Of a stretch of 64,000 nucleotides of DNA, positions 11,805 through 19,945 are shown piece after piece. The DNA is from Microthrixaceae bacterium (GTDB lineage Bacteria; Actinomycetota; Acidimicrobiia; Acidimicrobiales; DATDAH01), in the NCBI GenBank assembly GCA_020637195.1, contig JACJWK010000002.1, forward strand, positions 196,317 through 260,316, in the 5' to 3' direction. Each line of letters starts with the position of its first letter. Within the stretch, counting starts at the first letter, position 1. The notes beneath the pieces were generated by a model. The model was given only the letters and a program-made list of their open reading frames with translations. It was not told the origin of the DNA and made no database searches. A program made the translations under genes and the position numbers.

Positions 11805-11861
11805 GGAGTCGGGCCAGCACCGGGGGCGAGGTCCCTCCGCCACCGGGCCGGACCGGTCCCC

Positions 11862-12965
11862 TCAGTCCCCGTCGGGGTCGACCCGCACCGCGAGCGCCTC
11901 GTCGAAGCGCGACACCCACACCTGCTCGACGCTGGCGCCGACCCCGTTCGAGGAGGCGCCGACGTCGATCGTGGCCACCACCTCGTCGGTGGCGGGGTCG
12001 ACCCGGGTCAGGGTCCCGTCGGCCTGGTTGACCACCCAGACCGCGTCGTCGGTGGCCGCCACGCCGTTGGCCTGGTTGCCGACCTCGACCGTGGCCACCA
12101 CCTCGTCGCTGGCGGGGTCGATGCGCACCAGGGTGGCGGTCCCGAAGCCGGTGACCCACACGGCGTCCTCGGTGGCGGCCACCCCGGCCGGCTGGGTGCC
12201 GGCCCGCAGCTCGACGGTGGCCACCACCGTGTCGGTGGCGGGGTCGACGTGGCTGACGGTCGCGTCGCGCGCGTTGGCCACCCACACCCCGGCGCCGTTG
12301 ACCGCCACCCCGTTGGGTGCCCGCCCGACCCCGACCGTCGTGAGCACGGCGTCCGTGCGCGGGTCGATGCGCATCACCGTGCCGTCGTCGAAGCCCGTGA
12401 CCCACACCTGCTCGTCGTCGGCGGCGATGCCGCCGGGCAGCGACGGGAGCTCCACGGTGGCGGTGACCTCGTCGGTGGTCGGGTCGATGCGGCTCACCGT
12501 GCCGTCGTTGCTGTTCGACACCCAGACCGCGTCGTCGGTGGCGGCGACACCGAAGGGGCTGAACCCCACCGGAACGGTGGCCACGACCTCGTTCGTGGTC
12601 GGGTCCACCCGGCTGACGCTCCCCGCTTCGCTGTTGACCACCCAGACCGCGTCGTCGGTCACGGCCACCCCCTCGGGCCCGGCCCCGACCTCGACGGTGG
12701 CCGCCACGGCGGGCGTCGGGCCGTCGGGTGGCGCCACCGTGGGAGTGGAGCCGTCGGGGCCGTCCCCGTTGCCGGCCCGCGCCACGAACAGCACGCCCGC
12801 CGCGATCGCCACCACGAGGAGGGCGGCGGCGGCCGCGCCGATGCCGAGGGCGACGGCGAGCCGGTTGGCCGAGCGCGACGGGGCCGGCGGGGCCAGGCCG
12901 GCGGCGCCGGGCGGGACGGGCGGCGGCGGGGCCGCGGTCGTCGCCGCGGCGGGTGACCACGGGGG
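11862..12965 (-). CDS. membrane anchor and seven-bladed propeller (C-terminal part of kinase, out of frame)
   Basis: This open frame has no start of its own that fits. It begins with a Pro/Ala linker, then one transmembrane helix (VALGIGAAAAALLVVAIAAG), then seven repeats of about 42 residues built on GVAATDDAVWV...GTVxRIDPxTxEVVATVxVG. Seven such units make a complete YVTN/NHL-type beta-propeller, here expected outside the cell as a sensor. The upstream kinase frame is displaced by one base at the G7 tract 12961-12967. One added base joins the frames as LPPPWSPAAATTAAPPPP, giving a kinase-TM-propeller receptor of about 657 aa, a common actinobacterial architecture. Either an assembly error or a real mutation. 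Confidence 0.75.
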   Translation of the reverse strand, partial: PPWSPAAATTAAPPPPVPPGAAGLAPPAPSRSANRLAVALGIGAAAAALLVVAIAAGVLFVARAGNGDGPDGSTPTVAPPDGPTPAVAATVEVGAGPEGVAVTDDAVWVVNSEAGSVSRVDPTTNEVVATVPVGFSPFGVAATDDAVWVSNSNDGTVSRIDPTTDEVTATVELPSLPGGIAADDEQVWVTGFDDGTVMRIDPRTDAVLTTVGVGRAPNGVAVNGAGVWVANARDATVSHVDPATDTVVATVELRAGTQPAGVAATEDAVWVTGFGTATLVRIDPASDEVVATVEVGNQANGVAATDDAVWVVNQADGTLTRVDPATDEVVATIDVGASSNGVGASVEQVWVSRFDEALAVRVDPDGD

Positions 12966-13834
12966 GGCAGGGGCACGAGCGGCTCGTCGGAGCCCGGGGT
13001 CAGGCGCAGCGCGGTCACCGGATGCCGGTGGGCCGCCTGCACGGCCTGGAGGGCCCGGCCGAGCTCGGCGGCGCCGGCGGGACGCTCGCGCGGTGCCTTC
13101 GACAGCCCGGACTGCACGAGGTCGGCGAGGTCGTCGGGCACCCCGGCCACTCTCGGGGGAGGCAGGTGCACGACCCGGGCCACGACGTCGCCGAGGCTGC
13201 CGGTGGCGTCGAACGGGGCGCGGCCGGTCAGCAGGGCGTGCAGCGTCGAGCACAGCGCGTACACGTCGGCCTGCTCGTCGGGAGCCTCCCCCTGGAGCAC
13301 CTCGGGCGCCACGTGGGCGAGGGTGAGCGACACCGCGCCGCCGGCGGTGCGCGCCGCCCCCTCGACCGCCGCGATGCCGAAGTCCCCGAGCTTGGCCTCG
13401 CCGAAGGGCCCGACGAGCAGGTTCTCCGGCTTGAGGTCGCGGTGCAGCGTGCCGGCGGCGTGGGCCGCCCCCAGCGCCCCGGCCACCTCGACCCCGGCGC
13501 GCACGGCGTGCGGCCAGGCCAGCGGGCCCTGGTCGAGCCGGTCGCCCAGCGATCCGGCCTCGAGGTACTCCATCACCAGGTACGGACGCTGGTCGGCCGT
13601 GATCCCCGAGTCGTGGAGGGCGACGACGTGGGGATGCCACGAGAGGCTGCCCATGGCGAGGCACTCCCGGGCGAACCGGCGGCGGCCGTCCTCGTCGAGC
13701 GCCTCGACGTCGAGGACCTTCAGGGCCACCACCCGGCCGAAGCGCTCCTGGCGGGCGCGGTACACGGTGCCGAACCCGCCGCGGGCGATGCGGTCCAGGT
13801 CCGTGTACCCCTCGATCTGCGGCTGTCCGGCCAC
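12659..13834 (-). CDS. Ser/Thr protein kinase (N-terminal part, frameshifted)
   Basis: A Hanks-type kinase domain: Gly loop RGGFGTVY (residues 18-25), VALK lysine 39, catalytic HRDLKPEN (from His131), DFG (from Asp151) and APE in HVAPEVL. The domain ends near residue 275 and after LTPGSDEPLVPLPP the frame leaves the natural protein: the last ~100 residues are Arg/Pro shadow sequence. The true continuation is the frame at 11862-12965. GTG 13834 is chosen because GGGAGG lies 6 nt upstream; the frame extends to 13864. The family phosphorylates Ser/Thr of cytoplasmic targets in response to an extracellular domain. As sequenced, the kinase would be soluble and lack its sensor. Confidence 0.85.
   Translation of the reverse strand: MAGQPQIEGYTDLDRIARGGFGTVYRARQERFGRVVALKVLDVEALDEDGRRRFARECLAMGSLSWHPHVVALHDSGITADQRPYLVMEYLEAGSLGDRLDQGPLAWPHAVRAGVEVAGALGAAHAAGTLHRDLKPENLLVGPFGEAKLGDFGIAAVEGAARTAGGAVSLTLAHVAPEVLQGEAPDEQADVYALCSTLHALLTGRAPFDATGSLGDVVARVVHLPPPRVAGVPDDLADLVQSGLSKAPRERPAGAAELGRALQAVQAAHRHPVTALRLTPGSDEPLVPLPPRGHPPRRRPRPRRRPSRPAPPAWPRRPRRARPTGSPSPSASARPPPPSSWWRSRRACCSWRGPATGTAPTAPLPRWRHPTARRPPWRPPSRSGPGPRGWP
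12961..12967. other. G7 homopolymer at the kinase frameshift
   Basis: A run of seven G (seven C on the coding strand). Eight C would restore one continuous kinase-TM-propeller frame. Confidence 0.7.
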
Positions 13835-13992
13835 GCTCGCCTCCCGCGCGCGGCGTGCGTCCACGCCGCCCCGTGCGACCCTACCGTCGCGGCCGGGTGG
13901 GTCGCGGGGCGTCGCCGTGGGCCGGGCGCCGGGGGACGCGCGCCGGGGCCCGAGGAAGGCCGCCGGCGGCCGGGCGGTACGTTGGTGCGGTC

Positions 13993-15501
13993 ATGCGTGC
14001 CCGGTGGAGCCCGACCCTGGCCGCCCTCGCGTTGGTCGCCGTCGTCACGGTGACCGCCGCCGGGGGCGCCGCCGCCCAGGCCCCACCACCCGACCCCGGC
14101 CCGGCCGAGGACCTCCCGGCCCCGGACGGCCCCCCGCTCGAGCTCACCGTGCCCGAGGGCTACCTGCCCCGGCCGCTGCCCACGCCCCAGGTGCCGTCGG
14201 TCGCGTTCGTGGGCGACTCGATCGGCCGCGACGCCGGCTCCTACGTGCGCAACCAGGTGGGCCGGACGCATCCGATCGCGTACTACCACGCCGTGGCCGC
14301 GGGCTACATCGGCTACCACCTGCCGCGCCTGCTCCCGGTGGTGCGGGCCGCGGGCGGGCCCGACATCCTGCTCGTCGAGTTGGGGACGGGCGACGCTTTC
14401 TGGGACCACAGCTCGGCGCGCTTCGAGCGCGACGTGCGCCGCTTCCTCGACAAGGTCCTGAACCTGGCCCCCGGCGGCGGCCCCCTCGGGCCCCCGCACG
14501 TCACGTGCGTGCGGTGGTTCGACCAGAAGCCCACGGCGAACATCGCCTACCCCTACGTCAACGCGCACCGCGTGGCCTTCAACCGCATCCTCGGACGGGT
14601 GCTGGCCGAGCCCCGCTACGCCAGCCGCAACGTGGCCGTCGTCCCCTACGCGGCGTGGTACTGGCTGTCGGGCGACGACGGCTACTTCCTCGCCGACCGC
14701 CTCCACCACACCCAGGCGGGCCGGCGCGAGCTGGGCCTGCTCGCGGGGCAGGCCGCGCGCGGCTGTGACCCGGCGTACACGTCCGGGCCGTTCTGGGACG
14801 TGCCCGACGCCTCCCGCTCGGCCGAGGCGATCACCTGGCTCGGCGACAACGGCATCGCCCGGCCCTACCGCAACGGCACCTACCGGGCCCGACTCGGCAG
14901 CCACGGCGCGCCCCTCGACCGCAGCCAGCTCGCCGAGTTCCTGTGGCGGATGGCGGGGTCGCCCACCGACCTGCCCCCCACCACCTGGCGCGACGTGCCC
15001 GCCGGCCAGCGTCGGGCGGTCGGGTGGGTGCAGGCCAAGGGCGTCATGCGGGGCTACGCCGACGGCACGTTCCGGGGGTCGGGCCTCGTCACCCGCGAGG
15101 CCCTCGCCGTCTACCTCTGGCGGGCCATGCAGCGTCCCACCGAGGGGGTCACACCGCGCCCGTGGCCCGACGTCGCGGCCTCCTCGGCGCCCGCCGTCGA
15201 CTGGGCCGTGTCGGCCGGGGTCCTGTCGGGCTACGGCAACGGCGCGTTCGGCAGTCGCCGCGTCGTCTCGCGGGCCCTCGGCGCCCGGGCCCTGCACGAC
15301 CTCGGCCTGTACATCGCCGCCCGGTTCGCCGAGGCGGCCGCACCGGCCGCGCCGACCAGCACCACGTCGGTACCCACCACGGCCACCGTGCCGAGCACGG
15401 CGCCCGTGGCGCCGATCGACCCCGCCGCGCCGGCGACGAGCACCACTGCGGCGCCGGACCCGCCGTCCACGGTCCCCGCCTCCCCGCCCGGGGAAGGCTG
15501 A
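13993..15501 (+). CDS. secreted SGNH hydrolase with SLH-like repeats
   Basis: A 502-aa exported protein. Residues 1-29 form a signal peptide (hydrophobic LAALALVAVVTVTAAGGAAA). An SGNH/GDSL esterase domain follows, with the nucleophile block VGDSIGRDAG (Asp75, Ser76), ELGTGD as the block with the conserved Gly/Asn-type position, and a terminal DRLHHTQAG supplying Asp and His. Three SLH-like cell-wall modules follow (WLGDNGIARPYRNGTYR; AKGVMRGYADGTFRGS; SAGVLSGYGNGAFGS), then a Thr/Pro-rich tail. It probably removes or transfers acyl groups on cell-surface polymers while bound to the wall. The acyltransferase gene next door overlaps its stop, suggesting a joint role in envelope O-acylation. 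Confidence 0.85.
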   Translation: MRARWSPTLAALALVAVVTVTAAGGAAAQAPPPDPGPAEDLPAPDGPPLELTVPEGYLPRPLPTPQVPSVAFVGDSIGRDAGSYVRNQVGRTHPIAYYHAVAAGYIGYHLPRLLPVVRAAGGPDILLVELGTGDAFWDHSSARFERDVRRFLDKVLNLAPGGGPLGPPHVTCVRWFDQKPTANIAYPYVNAHRVAFNRILGRVLAEPRYASRNVAVVPYAAWYWLSGDDGYFLADRLHHTQAGRRELGLLAGQAARGCDPAYTSGPFWDVPDASRSAEAITWLGDNGIARPYRNGTYRARLGSHGAPLDRSQLAEFLWRMAGSPTDLPPTTWRDVPAGQRRAVGWVQAKGVMRGYADGTFRGSGLVTREALAVYLWRAMQRPTEGVTPRPWPDVAASSAPAVDWAVSAGVLSGYGNGAFGSRRVVSRALGARALHDLGLYIAARFAEAAAPAAPTSTTSVPTTATVPSTAPVAPIDPAAPATSTTAAPDPPSTVPASPPGEG

Positions 15502-17594
15502 CGGCGCTCACCGCCCGCCCCGACCGGGCGCGGGCCCCGTCGCCCGGCGCACGGCCCGGCGTCCACCGGCCCGAGATCGACGGGCTGCGGGCCCTGGCCG
15601 TCGTGGCCGTGGTCGCCTACCACGCCGGCGTCCCGGGCTTCGCCGGGGGGTTCGTCGGCGTCGACGTCTTCTTCGTGATCTCGGGCTTCCTCATCACGGG
15701 CCTGCTCACCCGCGAGGTCGAGTCGCGGGGTGGCCCGTCGGTCGCCGGCTTCTACGGCCGGCGGGCCCGCCGGCTGCTGCCGGTGGCGGCGCTCGTGTCG
15801 CTCGCGACCGTCGCCGTCGGCTGGTTCGTGCTGTCGCCCCTGCGCCGCCGCGACCTCGCCGCCGACGCGCTGGCGACGTCCACCTACACGATCAACCTGC
15901 GCCTCGCCGACCAGCAGCTCGACTACCTGCGCGCCCACCTCGCGCCGTCGGCGTTCCAGCAGTTCTGGTCGCTCGCGGTCGAGGAGCAGTTCTACCTCGT
16001 CTGGCCGCTGCTGCTCTGGCTCGTGCTGCGCGGCGCCCGGCCCCGGCGCCGGGCCGCGGTGGTGGTCGCCGCGGTCGTCACGGCGTCGTTCGCGCTCGCG
16101 CTGCGCTGGGTCGACACCGCGCCGTCGTGGGCCTTCTTCTCGCTGCCGACCCGGGCCTGGCAGCTCGGCGTGGGCGCGCTGCTGGCGCTCGCCTGGCGGC
16201 CCGTGGTCGCCGCCCTGCCCCTGATCGTCCGGACCGCCGCCCTGGTCGTGGGCCTGATCGCCATCGCGGCGACGTTCGTGCGGGCGGGACCGGCGACGCC
16301 CTGGCCCGGCGGCTGGGCCCTCGTGCCGACCCTCGCCACCGCCCTGGTGCTGCTCGCCCCGCCGACCGACGCGAGTCGCGCCACCGCCGTGCTGGGCAGC
16401 GCGCCGCTGCGGGCCGTGGGCGTCCGGTCGTACTCGTGGTACCTGTGGCACTGGCCGGCCATGGTGCTCGTGGCCGTCGCCCTCGACCGCGACGTCGGCG
16501 GCGGGCCGGCCGTGCTGGCCGCGCTGGCGTCGTTCGTGCTGGCCGATCTCACCTACCGGGCGGTCGAGCAGCGGGTCCGGCACGAGCCCCGCCTCGTCGC
16601 CTCCCCCCGCCTCAGCCTCGCGCTGGCCGGCGGCGTCACCGTGGCGCTCGCCGCGCTCTTCGGGGGCCTCGTGCTGGCCCAGGGCGACGTGATCGGGCCG
16701 GGCGAGGCGGCCGCCGGCGTGGCGCGCCGGGCCGTCGACGCCGACACCCTCGACCGGGCGGGCCTCGTCGACGAGGTCCCCCGCAACCTGACCCCGAACC
16801 TGGCCGACGCGGACCAGGACTTCCCGCCGGTCTACGAGGACGGGTGCCATCGCACCGCGCTCCAGGACGACCCGGTGGTGTGCCGCTACGGCGATGCCGA
16901 CGGCGCGCGGACGGTCGTGCTGCTCGGCGACTCGCACGCGGCCCAGTGGGTGCCGGCCCTCGACCGCCTCGGCGCCCGGGACCACGTCGCCGTCGTGCCC
17001 CTCACGAAGGCGGGGTGCCCCCTCGCCGACGTGACCGTGCACGACGGCAGCCTGGGTCGCGCGTTCCGGGAGTGCGACCGGTGGCGGGCCGCGGCCCTCG
17101 ACGTCGCGGTGGGCCTCGAGCCCGACCTGGTCGTCGTCACGGGCACACCCCGGTACGCGGTCGACGCCGACGGCACCCCTCCGTCGCCGGACCAGTGGCG
17201 CGACGGGCTCGTCGCCAGCCTCGAGCCGCTCGTCGCGGCGGCGCCCACGGTGGTCCTCGGCGACACGCCGTACCCGTCCTCGTGGGTGCCGGACTGCCTC
17301 GCCGAGCACCTCGCCGAGGCCCGCCGGTGCGTGCGCGACCGGGCCGACGTGGAGGCGTCGGTCGACGACGCGTTCGCCGCCGAGGAGCGGGTGGCGGCGG
17401 GGCGGGCCGGGGCCGTGTACGTCCCCACCGTCGACCTGCTCTGCGGTCGCCTGCGGTGCCCCGTGATGCTCGGCGACCAGCTCGTGTACCGCGACGACAA
17501 CCACCTGACGACGGGCTACGTCGAGCGCCTCGCCGACCCCCTCGCCGAGGTCCTCGACGCGGCGGTGCCCGACGCCAGCCCCTTCGGGCGGTGA
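15498..17594 (+). CDS. OafA/YrhL-type acyltransferase with SGNH domain
   Basis: An integral-membrane O-acyltransferase fused to a periplasmic SGNH domain. It begins with the Acyltransferase_3 signature RPEIDGLRALAVVAVVAYHAG and FVGVDVFFVISGFLITGL, runs through about ten membrane helices, and after residue 380 has a soluble domain with LLGDSHAAQW (about 475) and DDNHL (about 665) as catalytic blocks. Such proteins move acetyl groups onto peptidoglycan or surface polysaccharide. The start is unresolved: no ATG or GTG occurs in frame between the preceding stop and the conserved RPEIDGL. A CTG at 15498 overlapping the upstream TGA is the nearest candidate, with GGGGAAGG almost adjoining. It pairs with the preceding SGNH/SLH gene. 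Confidence 0.85.
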   Translation: MTALTARPDRARAPSPGARPGVHRPEIDGLRALAVVAVVAYHAGVPGFAGGFVGVDVFFVISGFLITGLLTREVESRGGPSVAGFYGRRARRLLPVAALVSLATVAVGWFVLSPLRRRDLAADALATSTYTINLRLADQQLDYLRAHLAPSAFQQFWSLAVEEQFYLVWPLLLWLVLRGARPRRRAAVVVAAVVTASFALALRWVDTAPSWAFFSLPTRAWQLGVGALLALAWRPVVAALPLIVRTAALVVGLIAIAATFVRAGPATPWPGGWALVPTLATALVLLAPPTDASRATAVLGSAPLRAVGVRSYSWYLWHWPAMVLVAVALDRDVGGGPAVLAALASFVLADLTYRAVEQRVRHEPRLVASPRLSLALAGGVTVALAALFGGLVLAQGDVIGPGEAAAGVARRAVDADTLDRAGLVDEVPRNLTPNLADADQDFPPVYEDGCHRTALQDDPVVCRYGDADGARTVVLLGDSHAAQWVPALDRLGARDHVAVVPLTKAGCPLADVTVHDGSLGRAFRECDRWRAAALDVAVGLEPDLVVVTGTPRYAVDADGTPPSPDQWRDGLVASLEPLVAAAPTVVLGDTPYPSSWVPDCLAEHLAEARRCVRDRADVEASVDDAFAAEERVAAGRAGAVYVPTVDLLCGRLRCPVMLGDQLVYRDDNHLTTGYVERLADPLAEVLDAAVPDASPFGR

Positions 17595-17604
17595 CGGTCG
17601 CCGC

Positions 17605-18207
17605 CTACCCGTCGCCCTCGAGGGCCCGTAGCGGGGTGACGGTCATGGCGGCGAACGTGGCGGGCTCGAGGTCGATCGCCCCGGCCGACACGAGCCCGAC
17701 GTAGCCGAAGGTGGCGATCATCGCGTAGTCGGTGAGGCGGTCGGGGTCTCCGGTCAGCTCGCCGCGGTCGACGGCCGCGGTGATCCGGCCTCCGAGCCGT
17801 TCCCGGGCGCGCCGGCCGAGGGCGGTCGTCCGGCGGAGGACGTCGTCGTCGGGGATGTCGTCGTGGTGGACGAGCGGGATGGCCGCGAACACGTAGGAGG
17901 CCGCGTACGGGTGGCCGCGGGCCAGCTCGCAGAAGTCCGCCAGCACCCCCCGCAGGATGTCGAGCGGCGGCGCCGTCTCGTCGACGGCCTCGGCCACCCG
18001 GTGCACCTGATCGGCGAGCACCGACTCGGCCGCGTAGGCGAACAGCTCGTACTTGTTGGCGTACGCCTTGTAGATGGCCGACGTCGACACCCCGGCCTGG
18101 ACGGCGATCTCCTGGACCTGGAGCGATCGCATCGGTCGCTCGCCCAGCAGGAGCGCAGCCGCGTCGAGGATGCGCCGACTCGTCTCGGCGGAGACCGTCT
18201 CGGCCAT
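17605..18207 (-). CDS. TetR-family transcriptional regulator
   Basis: A 200-aa TetR regulator. Helix-turn-helix residues read VQEIAVQAGVSTSAIYKAYANKYELF, in which the usual YxHFxxK is YKAYANK. The C-terminal domain resembles those that bind hydrophobic ligands, but no ligand can be named. ATG 18207 is chosen because GAGGGA lies 6 nt before it; the frame reaches 18246. It is 40 bp downstream of the secreted Ala-rich protein gene on the same strand and may share its transcript. It meets the acyltransferase tail to tail with a 10-bp gap. Confidence 0.88.
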   Translation of the reverse strand: MAETVSAETSRRILDAAALLLGERPMRSLQVQEIAVQAGVSTSAIYKAYANKYELFAYAAESVLADQVHRVAEAVDETAPPLDILRGVLADFCELARGHPYAASYVFAAIPLVHHDDIPDDDVLRRTTALGRRARERLGGRITAAVDRGELTGDPDRLTDYAMIATFGYVGLVSAGAIDLEPATFAAMTVTPLRALEGDG

Positions 18208-18247
18208 CGTCGCTCCCTCGCTCGGCACGTCCCGTCGCGGCGACACG

Positions 18248-18886
18248 CTACGCGGCGCGACCGGCGAACGCCTCGACCGCCAGCGCGGTCCTGCTCGTCT
18301 CCGCCTTGACGGTCATCGCAGCCTCGTTCCACCGCGCCAGGGCCTGCATCGCCGCGACGCCGTCGGGGCCGGTCCACCCGGCGGAGAGGGTCGCGCCCGT
18401 GGCGGACACGGCGTCCAGGTGCGTGTCGATCTGCCGGCCGAGCTCGGGGAGCCGCGAGCCGGCGGTCGCCGTGGTCGACAGGGGGGCCGGCGCCAGGCCG
18501 CCGCCGCCGAGGCCGGGGCCTCCGCCGGCTCGTTCCGCAGCCTCGACGAGGGCGCGCCGCGCCTCGACCGCGTCGCCGGAGGCGACCCGCCAGCGCTGGA
18601 GGGCGGCGAGGTGGGCGTCCGAGCCCGCGCCGCCCCACACCGCGCCCGCCGCGGTGAGCTCCGCGGTGAACTCGTCGATCAGGGCCTCGAGGGCCGGCGC
18701 CGCCTGGGCGAGCGCCGGGCCGGGCGCCGGCGCCGCGGCATCCGCCCCCGTGGGTGCCGTCTCCGCGCCGGCGGGGCGGGCGGCGCCGAGGAGCAGGCCC
18801 GCGGCGACCGCGGCGACGGCGGCCGTGGCGAGGGCTCGCCGGAGCGGCGATGGGGAGCGGTTCGGATCGGTGGTCGTGGAGGTCAT
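18248..18886 (-). CDS. secreted Ala-rich protein of unknown function
   Basis: A 212-aa exported protein that I cannot assign to a family. Its N-terminus has a twin Arg (PLRRALATAAVAAVAAGLLLGAARPAGAE) that forms an ordinary signal peptide, followed by an Ala/Pro linker. The mature part is helical with two similar segments, LAALQRWRVASGDAVEARRA and MQALARWNEAAMTVKAETSR, suggesting an internal duplication. No cysteine or catalytic motif stands out. The start ATG 18886 follows CACGCT with a 6-nt spacer, compatible with a leaderless transcript. It is divergent from a SurE-like lipoprotein gene across a region with three hairpins. Confidence 0.6.
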   Translation of the reverse strand: MTSTTTDPNRSPSPLRRALATAAVAAVAAGLLLGAARPAGAETAPTGADAAAPAPGPALAQAAPALEALIDEFTAELTAAGAVWGGAGSDAHLAALQRWRVASGDAVEARRALVEAAERAGGGPGLGGGGLAPAPLSTTATAGSRLPELGRQIDTHLDAVSATGATLSAGWTGPDGVAAMQALARWNEAAMTVKAETSRTALAVEAFAGRAA

Positions 18887-18901
18887 GACCCCAGCGTGGG
18901 T

Positions 18902-18961
18902 GGGGGAACCGGACTTCCCCCCGGGGGAATCCCGGGTTCCCCGGGGAATCCCGGGTTCCCC
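18902..18961. repeat. three GGGGAA/TTCCCC inverted repeats, two in perfect tandem
   Basis: GGGGAATCCCGGGTTCCCC occurs twice back to back (18924-18942 and 18943-18961). Each copy can fold on GGGGAA/TTCCCC arms. A third, related inverted repeat (GGGGGAA...TTCCCCC) lies at 18902-18921. They fill the space between divergent genes and could be operators or transcript hairpins. Confidence 0.75.
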
Positions 18962-19073
18962 GGCCCGGGCCCGCCGCCATCGTCGGCATGATCGCCCGCG
19001 CCCGACGCGATCGGGCGCCCGTCCCGGACGGCGTAGGATCCGTGCCCTCGACACGACGAGCCCAGGGGGGGAC

Positions 19074-19925
19074 ATGCGAGGACGGACCGGTCGGATCGCG
19101 CGGGTGGCGCTGGTGCTGGCGGCCCTGGGGCTGGTGGCCGCGGGGTGCAGCAGCGACGGCGACGGCGAGAGCGCGTCGAGCGACACCACCGCCGCCGAGG
19201 CGACCACGACGACGGCGGCGACCGAGACCCTCGACATCCTCGTGTCGAACGACGACGCCTACGACGCCGAGGGCATCGACGCGGTGGTCGAGGCGCTGTC
19301 GGCGCTGCCCGACACGAACGTGGTCGTGGTCGCCCCAGCCGAGAACCAGAGCGGAACCGGCGGCAACACCACGCCCGGAGCGCTCACCGCCACCGAGGAG
19401 GAGACGCTGAGCGGGCACCCGGTCACGGCGGTCCAGGGGTTCCCCGCCGACTCGGTCAACTACGGGCTCGAGAACGTGGTCGAGGAGCCGCCCGACCTCG
19501 TCGTGACCGGTCTGAACGAAGGCCAGAACATGGGGCCCGTCATCGACGCCTCCGGCACGGTGGGCGCGGCCCGGGCCGCGGTCGCGGCCGGCATCCCCGC
19601 GCTGGCGAGCAGCCAGGGCATCGACCAGGAGCCTCCCGAGTTCGAGGCCGGGGTCGAGCAGGTGGTGGCCTGGGTCGAGGAGCACCGCGACGCTCTCGTC
19701 GCCGGCGAGGCCGACGTCGTCGTGACCAACCTCAACATCCCGTCGTGCGCCGAGGGCGAGGTCCGCGGCCTCGTCGAGGTCCCGGCCGCGACGGACATGG
19801 GCGGTCGCGACTACAACGCGGCGGACTGCACCTCCACCGAGGAGGACCCGCCCGACGACGTGGGCGCCTTCAACGTCGGCTTCGCCAGCATCGGTGTGAT
19901 CCCCTCCGAACCGGCCGACGGGTAG
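19074..19925 (+). CDS. SurE-like lipoprotein (exported 5'/3'-nucleotidase homologue)
   Basis: A 283-aa lipoprotein with a SurE fold. The N-terminus is a lipoprotein signal (LVLAALGLVAAGCSS, Cys about residue 25), then a Thr/Ala-rich linker and the SurE start ILVSNDDAYDAEGID, which carries the paired Asp metal ligands. Further SurE elements are VAPAENQSGTGG, ADSVNYGLENV and VTGLNEGQNMGP. SurE enzymes are normally cytoplasmic metal-dependent nucleotide phosphatases; an exported, lipid-anchored form is uncommon and would act on extracellular phosphate esters. A TAGGAT -10-like element is at 19034-19039 and a G-rich Shine-Dalgarno precedes the ATG. The sulfatase gene follows 20 bp downstream, probably cotranscribed. 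Confidence 0.8.
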   Translation: MRGRTGRIARVALVLAALGLVAAGCSSDGDGESASSDTTAAEATTTTAATETLDILVSNDDAYDAEGIDAVVEALSALPDTNVVVVAPAENQSGTGGNTTPGALTATEEETLSGHPVTAVQGFPADSVNYGLENVVEEPPDLVVTGLNEGQNMGPVIDASGTVGAARAAVAAGIPALASSQGIDQEPPEFEAGVEQVVAWVEEHRDALVAGEADVVVTNLNIPSCAEGEVRGLVEVPAATDMGGRDYNAADCTSTEEDPPDDVGAFNVGFASIGVIPSEPADG

Positions 19926-19945
19926 GCGGCCGGGAGGTCGTCACG

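Noticed and set aside
12961..12967. Calling the G7 tract a proven phase-variation switch
   Set aside because: A single sequence cannot separate biological slippage from a sequencing error in a homopolymer.
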